DNA of 17,503 bases from Streptococcus sp. (lineage in GTDB: Bacteria > Bacillota > Bacilli > Lactobacillales > Aerococcaceae). Within the stretch, counting starts at the first letter, position 1. Every line of letters starts with the position of its first letter. Both the position numbers and the translations under genes were made by a program. The notes below the pieces were generated by a model that saw only the letters and a program-made list of their open reading frames with translations, had not been told where the DNA came from and ran no database searches. The DNA lies in NCBI GenBank assembly GCA_015264885.1, contig JABZYY010000018.1, positions 1 through 17,503 on the forward strand. The letters are read 5' to 3'. Shown piece by piece: positions 12,926-17,503 of the stretch.

Positions 12926-13509
12926 CAACTTTTTTCAACATTATTCATTAAATTGTTGAGACGTTCTACTCTTCTTTCTAATATCGAAAAAATTAAAACA
13001 TTCTCATCATCCAACTCAATCGTACCTAATGCGATTCCCGCTTGTTGTAATTTTGCAGAAACACACTCTAAATACTCTGATACAGAACACTCTACAGAGC
13101 AAGTCTGCAATTCTTGCTGTGCGATTCCTTTTAACAACTTTAATTTGGGAAGCTTACTGGCTAAAGTACTAGCATTATCTCTCCAATAAATTTGAGTTGC
13201 ATAGGATTCTTTTTCAAGTGTTAATAGCATTAGTAACCAATAGTCGTCTTGCGCTTGTTCCAATAGGTCAGCGAACTCATCATTCCAGTCCACATCATCT
13301 TCTCGTAGTTCTTCAATCAATAAATCAGGATTATCAAAATAACTCTCTAAAAGTTGTCTGATACGTTCACTATGACCAGTAATGATATCGGCAATTTGAT
13401 GATAAGCTTCCTCATCAGAATCACTATCCACTTCCACAGATTCACTATAAAACGTTTCTTCCATTTCAAAGTCATCTTTACGTTTATTTTTTCGATTAAA
13501 TAACCACAT
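12910..13509 (-). CDS. Uncharacterised acidic 199-aa protein
   Basis: I cannot assign a function. After a short basic N-terminus (MWLFNRKNKRK) comes a Glu/Asp/Ser-rich stretch, then mainly helical sequence rich in Asp/Glu and Leu (RIRQLLESYFDNPDLLIEEL, DVDWNDEFADLLEQAQDDYW) and a predicted C-terminal helix ending in KSWKQIS. The spacing of Trp, Leu and acidic residues faintly recalls the DUF6630 family, which is unverified. I placed the start at ATG 13509. The longer reading from TTG 13554 would begin upstream of the promoter -10 box (13545-13550). The ribosome binding site is a modest GAGG. The gene is monocistronic between guaC and the carboxypeptidase gene. Its stop codon lies inside its own terminator stem. 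Confidence 0.72.
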   Translation of the reverse strand: MWLFNRKNKRKDDFEMEETFYSESVEVDSDSDEEAYHQIADIITGHSERIRQLLESYFDNPDLLIEELREDDVDWNDEFADLLEQAQDDYWLLMLLTLEKESYATQIYWRDNASTLASKLPKLKLLKGIAQQELQTCSVECSVSEYLECVSAKLQQAGIALGTIELDDENVLIFSILERRVERLNNLMNNVEKSWKQIS

Positions 13510-13544
13510 AGGTCGCGCCTCACTTTGACTGAGTTCTTTTCCAT

Positions 13545-13573
13545 AGTATATCAAACATATTCCGAAGAATAAA
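13545..13573 (-). promoter_or_regulatory. Promoter of the 199-aa orphan gene
   Basis: On the minus strand, -10 TATACT (13545-13550) carries a TGA extension (extended -10), 17 bp from a weak -35 TTTATT (13568-13573). Transcription would start near 13538, giving a leader of about 28 nt to the ATG at 13509. The -35 lies only a few bases beyond the U-tract of the guaC terminator. Confidence 0.58.
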
Positions 13574-13577
13574 TACG

Positions 13578-13612
13578 AAAAACAAAAAAGCAGAAAGATT
13601 TCTCCTTCTGCT
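13578..13612 (-). terminator. Terminator after guaC
   Basis: The minus-strand RNA forms a 10-bp stem AGCAGAAGGA / TCTTTCTGCT (plus-strand arms 13603-13612 and 13589-13598, one G-U pair) closed by a GAAA tetraloop. The tail TTTTTTGTTTTT follows. The stem begins about 11 nt past the stop codon. Confidence 0.9.
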
Positions 13613-13623
13613 CGTTAATTATT

Positions 13624-14610
13624 CTAAATTGAATCTCCGTTAAAAATCGAGTTTTTAACGATGACATAATCTACTTTGCGGATGGCTTCAATATCTTTAC
13701 CACCTGCATAAGAGATTGATGATTGTAAGTCTTGTTGCATTTCGATAAGAGTATCTTCTAAAGAACCTTTATAAGGAACGACAATTTTCTTACCTTCAAC
13801 GTTCTTACGTTCACCTTTTTGGAATTCTGACGCACTACCGAAATACTCTTTATATAGCATTCCATTTACTTCAACAGTTTTACCTGGAGATTCTTCGTGA
13901 CCAGCAAATAATGATCCAATCATGACCATAGTTGCACCAAAACGAATTGATTTAGCGATGTCTCCGTGAGTACGGATTCCTCCATCTGCAATCAATGGTT
14001 TACGTGCAGCTTTTGAGCACCAACGTAGTGCAGCAAGTTGCCATCCACCAGTACCAAAACCTGTCTTAATTTTAGTAATACATACTTTACCAGGTCCAAT
14101 CCCTACTTTAGTAGCATCAGCCCCAGCGTTTTCTAACTCACGAACGGCTTCTGGAGTACCTACGTTACCAGCAATAACAAATGCTTCCGGTAAATGTTTT
14201 TTAATGTGCTTAATCATGTCAATCACTGAATTTGAATGACCATGCGCAATATCAATTGTAATGTAATCAGGAACAAGTCCATTTTCTTTTAATTCTACAA
14301 TAAAATCATATTCTTGAGGTTTTACACCTACACTAATTGATGAGATTAATCCACGTTCTTTCATTCGTTTTACAAATGGTAAACGACTTGCTTCATCAAA
14401 GCGGTGCATAATATAAAAATATCCGTTTTCTGCTAAAAATTCAGCAACAGATTCATCAATAACGGTTTGCATATTTGCAGGAACCACCGGTAATTTAAAG
14501 GTGTGTTTACCTAATTTAACCGTAGTATCACACTCCGAACGACTATTTACAATACATTTATTTGGGATTAATTGAATATCCTCATAATCGAATGCATTTA
14601 ATTCAAACAT
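13624..14610 (-). CDS. guaC: GMP reductase
   Basis: GuaC reduces GMP to IMP and ammonia with NADPH, feeding guanine nucleotides back to adenine nucleotides in purine salvage. The 328-aa TIM-barrel protein starts [23 protein letters not shown]. It shows the [19 protein letters not shown] block (148-166), the catalytic Cys177 in [11 protein letters not shown], the phosphate-binding [15 protein letters not shown] region, and a short flap [13 protein letters not shown]. The absence of the CBS domains found in most IMP dehydrogenases, together with length and GuaC-specific residues, separates it from guaB. AGGAGG lies 7 nt before the ATG. It is monocistronic, with a promoter region containing nested palindromes that may be an operator. 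Confidence 0.96.
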   Translation of the reverse strand: MFELNAFDYEDIQLIPNKCIVNSRSECDTTVKLGKHTFKLPVVPANMQTVIDESVAEFLAENGYFYIMHRFDEASRLPFVKRMKERGLISSISVGVKPQEYDFIVELKENGLVPDYITIDIAHGHSNSVIDMIKHIKKHLPEAFVIAGNVGTPEAVRELENAGADATKVGIGPGKVCITKIKTGFGTGGWQLAALRWCSKAARKPLIADGGIRTHGDIAKSIRFGATMVMIGSLFAGHEESPGKTVEVNGMLYKEYFGSASEFQKGERKNVEGKKIVVPYKGSLEDTLIEMQQDLQSSISYAGGKDIEAIRKVDYVIVKNSIFNGDSI

Positions 14611-14640
14611 TTAACATCCTCCTAATTCGTTAATGCGTAC

Positions 14641-14676
14641 TCATGTAGTATACATGAATTCACGTGAAAATGCATT
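14641..14676 (-). promoter_or_regulatory. guaC promoter region with nested palindromes (candidate operator)
   Basis: The minus-strand -10 TATACT (14647-14652) has no recognisable -35 at the expected distance. It sits inside a perfect 17-bp inverted repeat, TCATGTA-GTA-TACATGA (14641-14657). That repeat overlaps TGAATTCA (14655-14662), then TTCACGTGAA (14659-14668) and AATGCATT (14669-14676). The cluster covers the -10, spacer and -35 area, so a dimeric regulator binding here would control initiation. The regulator is unknown, and the operator role is inference. Confidence 0.5.
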
Positions 14677-14722
14677 AAATTCTTTTCAGAATCTTTCAAA
14701 AACTTCTTGAATGAAGGCAAAC

Positions 14723-14747
14723 AAAAAAGCCTAGGCGAACCTAGGCT
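14723..14747 (-). terminator. Terminator after the Bax inhibitor-1-like gene
   Basis: The minus-strand RNA forms a perfect 8-bp stem AGCCTAGG / CCTAGGCT (plus-strand arms 14728-14735 and 14740-14747) capped by a UUCG tetraloop, a very stable loop. A run of six U follows. It lies 13 nt past the stop codon. Confidence 0.93.
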
Positions 14748-14760
14748 ATAAAAGTATTGA

Positions 14761-15477
14761 TTAGTCTTTTCTGCTTCCGAATAGACGTAAGATATCTAAG
14801 AAGATATTGATGAAGTCTAAGTATAATTCTAATGCACCTAGAATTGCAATCCCTTCTAATGCTGATTGTCCTTCGTAGTAGTTATACATATTTTTTAGTT
14901 TTTGAGTATCGTACATTGTTAACACGGTGAAAATGACTAATGAGATACCAGACATGATTAATTCAACTAATGAACTATGGAAGAAGACCAAGTTAATCAA
15001 GCTAGCAATGATTAACCCTAATAAAGCTCCTATTGCTTGACGACCAAAACTTGTTAAGTCTTTCTTCGTTGTAAATCCAACGATTGATAAACCTACGAAT
15101 AATGCACAAGTAGAAATAAACGCTTGTACGATACTTCCTAACTCATAAACTTGTGCTACTATGAAGAATGTAAATCCTGTTAATGTTGCATATAAACAAT
15201 ATGAAACAATATAACGAATTGGTCTACCAAGTTCTTCATAATTTGGACGCATTACAAATACAAGAACTAATTGCGCAATAATGATAATCCACATTCCGTA
15301 TCCCTTAGTCGTTACCATGAAATTGAAGAATGCACTATAAAGCGCTGGAACTGTACTGAATAGGTAAGCAACTAAAGCAGAAATTGCTAGTCCTCCAAAC
15401 ATCCAAGCATACACTTTCATAAAAAATTGATTTCTTCCAGCAATACTGGATTCAACACTATAATGATTATTTTCCAT
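14761..15477 (-). CDS. Bax inhibitor-1/YccA-family membrane protein (YetJ-like)
   Basis: This is a 238-aa protein with about seven hydrophobic segments (roughly 22-42, 60-76, 85-110, 115-135, 147-166, 170-188 and 207-233). The C-terminal half holds the family signature, with Asp190 (LTMYDTQKL) and Asp221 (ALELYLDFINIFLDILRLFG). These match the paired aspartates that gate the pH-sensitive calcium leak in Bacillus subtilis YetJ. The function here is presumably a membrane ion or stress protein, which is inference. A GAGG site precedes the ATG. The start lies 35 nt downstream of the ftsY stop with no terminator between. It can be read with ftsY or from an internal promoter at 15512-15517. Confidence 0.93.
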   Translation of the reverse strand: MENNHYSVESSIAGRNQFFMKVYAWMFGGLAISALVAYLFSTVPALYSAFFNFMVTTKGYGMWIIIIAQLVLVFVMRPNYEELGRPIRYIVSYCLYATLTGFTFFIVAQVYELGSIVQAFISTCALFVGLSIVGFTTKKDLTSFGRQAIGALLGLIIASLINLVFFHSSLVELIMSGISLVIFTVLTMYDTQKLKNMYNYYEGQSALEGIAILGALELYLDFINIFLDILRLFGSRKD

Positions 15478-15511
15478 TATTTCGCCTCATTTCAAATTTT
15501 ATTATAGATAT

Positions 15512-15520
15512 ATTATAGCA
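15512..15520 (-). promoter_or_regulatory. Extended -10 promoter for the Bax inhibitor-1-like gene
   Basis: On the minus strand a perfect TATAAT (15512-15517) preceded by TGC forms an extended -10. A weak -35 TTTACG lies 18 bp upstream inside ftsY. The -10 overlaps the ftsY stop codon (15513-15515). A second TATAAT lies at 15501-15506. Transcription near 15505 would give a leader of about 28 nt. Confidence 0.55.
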
Positions 15521-16517
15521 TATCTTTTACTAAACCGTAAATAAATTGTTCTGGTTCAAATGGTTGTAAGTCATCCATTTGCTCCCCTAATCCGATAAAC
15601 TTCACTGGAATGTTTAATTCATGACGAATTGAGAGGATTACCCCACCTTTTGCAGTTCCGTCTAATTTCGTTAAGATGAGCCCTGTAATGTTAATCGTCT
15701 CACCGAATTGTTTCGCTTGAACAAGAGCGTTTTGACCAGTCGTTGCATCTAACACTAATAATGTTTCATCTGCACCTGTTTCAATTTCACGAGAGATAAT
15801 ACGATTCATCTTCTCTAACTCTTTCATCAAGTTCACTTTGTTTTGAAGACGGCCAGCTGTATCGATTAATAAGTAATCGAAGTTTTCTTCTTTAGCTTTT
15901 TTAATTGCATCAAATACGACAGATGATGGATCTCCACCTTCACGTCCTGATACGACAGGAACGCCTACACGTTCGCCCCATACTTCTAATTGTTGGATAG
16001 CACCGGCACGGAACGTATCTCCTGCAGCTAATAAAACTTTATTTCCTTCTTGTTTTAATCTCCAAGCGATTTTACCGATTGTGGTTGTTTTACCAACCCC
16101 ATTCACGCCGACAAACATTAATACAGTTGGACGACCTTCAGCTTTCTTCAATGCAGATAAGTTATCTTCCCCTTTTTCGTAAATATCGACCATCTTCTCT
16201 ATGATGACTTCTTTTACTTGGCCAGAAGTCGTTGCATTTTGCAGACGAACTTCATCACGTAAGGCATCCGTAATCGCTAATGTCATCTCGAAACCTACGT
16301 CTGAAGAAATAAAGGTTTCTTCTAAATCTTCAAAAAAGTCTTCGTCGATTTCTCTAAAATCAGCAAGGAATTCGTTTAAACGATCTGAGAAACTACGACG
16401 CGTTTTCTCCATCCCTTTGTCATATTTCTCAATGACAATCGACTCTTTCGTCTCCTCGTGTTTAATGACTTCATCTTCACCGGTAAAGGCACGTTTAATT
16501 CGATCAAATAATCCCAT
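15513..16517 (-). CDS. ftsY: Signal recognition particle receptor FtsY
   Basis: FtsY is the membrane-associated GTPase that receives SRP-bound ribosomes and hands nascent membrane proteins to the translocon. The 334-aa protein has a short N-terminus (MGLFDRIKRAFTG, amphipathic and basic), with only a brief charged A region. The N domain (about 40-120) contains ISSDVGFEMT. The G domain has G1 GVNGVGKTTT (137-146), DTFRAGA (167-173), G3 DTAGR (219-223), G4 TKLDG (283-287) and GLGE (309-312). The long acidic A domain of E. coli FtsY is absent, as usual in Firmicutes. GAGGGG precedes the ATG. It starts 14 nt after the HAD phosphatase gene, so they are cotranscribed. Confidence 0.98.
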   Translation of the reverse strand: MGLFDRIKRAFTGEDEVIKHEETKESIVIEKYDKGMEKTRRSFSDRLNEFLADFREIDEDFFEDLEETFISSDVGFEMTLAITDALRDEVRLQNATTSGQVKEVIIEKMVDIYEKGEDNLSALKKAEGRPTVLMFVGVNGVGKTTTIGKIAWRLKQEGNKVLLAAGDTFRAGAIQQLEVWGERVGVPVVSGREGGDPSSVVFDAIKKAKEENFDYLLIDTAGRLQNKVNLMKELEKMNRIISREIETGADETLLVLDATTGQNALVQAKQFGETINITGLILTKLDGTAKGGVILSIRHELNIPVKFIGLGEQMDDLQPFEPEQFIYGLVKDML

Positions 16518-16531
16518 GTTTTCCCCTCACT

Positions 16532-17353
16532 TTACGCTTGTTTATTCATTTCTAAAATATGATAAATGGCCTGCGCAACGCCAGATTCTTCATTTGTCGC
16601 TGTCACATATTTTGCCACTTCTTTGACTTCTTTTGAGCCATTGCCCATGGCTACAGGATAACCAACAACCGTTAACATCGGCAAGTCATTTTCCTCATCA
16701 CCACACGCTGCCATTTCATCCAGCGAGATTCCTAGAATTTCTCCTAACATTTTTAAGCCATTCCCTTTTGAAACATGTTTTGGAACAACCTCTAATAAAA
16801 ATGTTCTCGACTTCATACAGTTGAAGCGTTCAAAGAATTCTTTTGGTAATTTTGCAATTCCTTCATCTAAAATATCTTGTTCGATACAAAGAACGGCTTT
16901 GTTAAAGATATGTCCTTCTTCGAAATCTTCCGGATTCTTTTGTTCAAATGTAATTGGATGTGGTAATGTGTTATAAATTGACGGACGTCCTTCTGGAGGC
17001 GTTGGCTCATAAGCTCTCACCGTATCAATCAACACTAATGGAAGCCCAACTTTTGTGACTTCTTCATGGCAATACTTCATATCTTCAACAGTATGTCCTG
17101 TTTCATAGACGATTTCTCCATGTTTTGTTTTTTGAATCAAACCACCATTAAAGTTAATCGCGTAATCATCATCTCCCATTAGGTCTAATTCTTCAAGTAA
17201 GTGAACAATACTTACAATTGGTCGACCTGTACAAAGAACCACTTTAATCCCATTTTCTTTAGCCAATTTAATGGCTTTTTTATTCTCTTCTGTTATTTTC
17301 TTTTCACCAGTTAATAATGTTCCATCTAAATCTAGTGCAATTAGTTTAATCAA
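16532..17353 (-). CDS. Cof-type HAD-IIB family phosphatase
   Basis: This 273-aa haloacid-dehalogenase hydrolase probably dephosphorylates small sugar phosphates or nucleotides. Motif I is LDLDGTLL, with nucleophile D8 and acid/base D10. Motif II is CTGRP (41-45, Thr42). Lys196 (SKGNGL) is motif III. Motif IV is GDEENDLPM (218-226). The region between motifs II and III is the C2 cap typical of the Cof/IIB group. The start codon is TTG: an AAAGGAG site lies 8 nt upstream, no in-frame ATG precedes it, and motif I must sit within the first dozen residues. The ftsY gene follows after 14 nt, a neighbourhood common in Lactobacillales. Confidence 0.94.
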   Translation of the reverse strand: MIKLIALDLDGTLLTGEKKITEENKKAIKLAKENGIKVVLCTGRPIVSIVHLLEELDLMGDDDYAINFNGGLIQKTKHGEIVYETGHTVEDMKYCHEEVTKVGLPLVLIDTVRAYEPTPPEGRPSIYNTLPHPITFEQKNPEDFEEGHIFNKAVLCIEQDILDEGIAKLPKEFFERFNCMKSRTFLLEVVPKHVSKGNGLKMLGEILGISLDEMAACGDEENDLPMLTVVGYPVAMGNGSKEVKEVAKYVTATNEESGVAQAIYHILEMNKQA

Positions 17354-17413
17354 CTATAAAACTCCTTTAAGCATTTCTGCTTTCATTATACGCTCATTGT
17401 ACGTATCTAGTAT

Positions 17414-17422
17414 ATTATACCA
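17414..17422 (-). promoter_or_regulatory. Promoter of the HAD phosphatase-ftsY operon
   Basis: On the minus strand a perfect TATAAT (17414-17419) preceded by TGG forms an extended -10 without a clear -35. A second TATAAT lies at 17385-17390, closer to the start codon. Either could initiate. The first has the better context and lies just past the preceding gene's terminator. Confidence 0.5.
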
Positions 17423-17441
17423 CAAAACACATCATTTCGTA

Positions 17442-17483
17442 TTGAAAAATAAGAGGCAGCACGCATTTGCCACCTCTTATTTT
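17442..17483 (-). terminator. Terminator of the gene upstream of the HAD phosphatase
   Basis: Plus-strand arms 17448-17461 and 17468-17481 pair over 14 positions around a 6-nt loop, and two more A-T pairs extend the base. Two positions are G-U wobbles in the minus-strand RNA but would be A-C mismatches in plus-strand RNA, which supports minus-strand use. The minus-strand tail is ATTTTTC. Confidence 0.8.
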
Positions 17484-17503
17484 CTATTTTGCTTCTTCTA
17501 ATT
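17484..17503 (-). CDS. Last codons of an upstream gene, possibly smc (partial)
   Basis: Upstream of the terminator, one minus-strand frame reads Leu-Glu-Glu-Ala-Lys-stop (TAG at 17484-17486), cut by the window edge. The order smc, HAD phosphatase, ftsY is common in Lactobacillales, and SMC proteins often end in a VSVKLEEA-like stretch, so an smc C-terminus is a reasonable guess. Six codons cannot prove it. Another frame has a TAG at 17499-17501. Confidence 0.35.

Noticed and set aside
13510..13554. TTG start giving a 214-aa version of the acidic orphan, and an overlapping 65-codon frame from 13544
   Set aside because: An extended -10 box (13545-13550) lies inside or directly before these starts, so transcripts would not contain them in full.
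14611..14646. Possible purine riboswitch before guaC
   Set aside because: The leader from the -10 box to the ATG is about 30 nt, too short for a purine aptamer, and no characteristic stems are visible.
16201..16626. Plus-strand open reading frame of 141 codons across ftsY and the HAD gene
   Set aside because: It is antisense to two confidently identified genes, has a Ser/Lys-rich composition typical of antisense frames, and has no ribosome binding site or family resemblance.

Overview
The window looks like chromosomal core sequence from a low-GC Gram-positive coccus of the order Lactobacillales. The signs are AT-rich codon use, strong AGGAGG-type ribosome binding sites, sigma-A-type promoters (TTGnnn, 17 bp, TAnnnT), U-tailed hairpin terminators, a Thr/Glu-rich membrane-anchored D,D-carboxypeptidase, GMP reductase of about 328 aa, and a HAD phosphatase-ftsY pair. 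A Carnobacteriaceae or Aerococcaceae genus such as Granulicatella would fit, but that is a guess from general resemblance. I see no insertion sequence, prophage, CRISPR array or other mobile feature. Almost all genes are on the minus strand. No gene-free stretch exceeds about 150 bases.

Read in transcription order (right to left on the minus strand): (a) at 17.5 kb, the last codons of an upstream gene (possibly smc), its terminator, then a Cof-type HAD phosphatase, ftsY and a Bax inhibitor-1-like membrane protein; the last also has its own promoter overlapping the ftsY stop codon. (b) guaC, with a strikingly palindromic promoter region and its own terminator. (c) An acidic orphan protein of about 199 aa. 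(d) A DacA-type D,D-carboxypeptidase. (e) A plus-strand island (9.59-11.26 kb) with a GT4 glycosyltransferase, probably a membrane glycolipid enzyme, and a TVP38/TMEM64 (VTT/DedA superfamily) membrane protein. It ends in a terminator shared with the convergent carboxypeptidase gene. (f) A divergent orphan of 108 aa. (g) A YqhD-like iron-containing alcohol dehydrogenase, an unrecognised 499-aa protein and uvrC, probably one transcript. (h) A two-gene amino-acid ABC importer operon (binding lipoprotein and permease) with no ATPase gene. (i) A YfmL-like DEAD-box helicase, a 121-aa orphan, a TrmH/SpoU rRNA methyltransferase and a 75-aa membrane protein, tightly packed; tRNA-Arg(UCU) follows with its own consensus promoter.

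Functional themes are ribosome and RNA maturation (helicase, methyltransferase, tRNA), protein targeting (ftsY), envelope biogenesis (carboxypeptidase, glycosyltransferase, VTT protein), purine salvage (guaC), and DNA repair next to aldehyde reduction (uvrC, alcohol dehydrogenase). Five small or orphan proteins have no function I recognise. No clear new multi-gene system is visible. The best candidates for something undescribed are the 499-aa orphan in the uvrC operon, the GT4-VTT pair, the two small orphans around the rRNA methyltransferase, and the nested palindromes on the guaC promoter. Several start codons were moved on ribosome binding site and promoter evidence.
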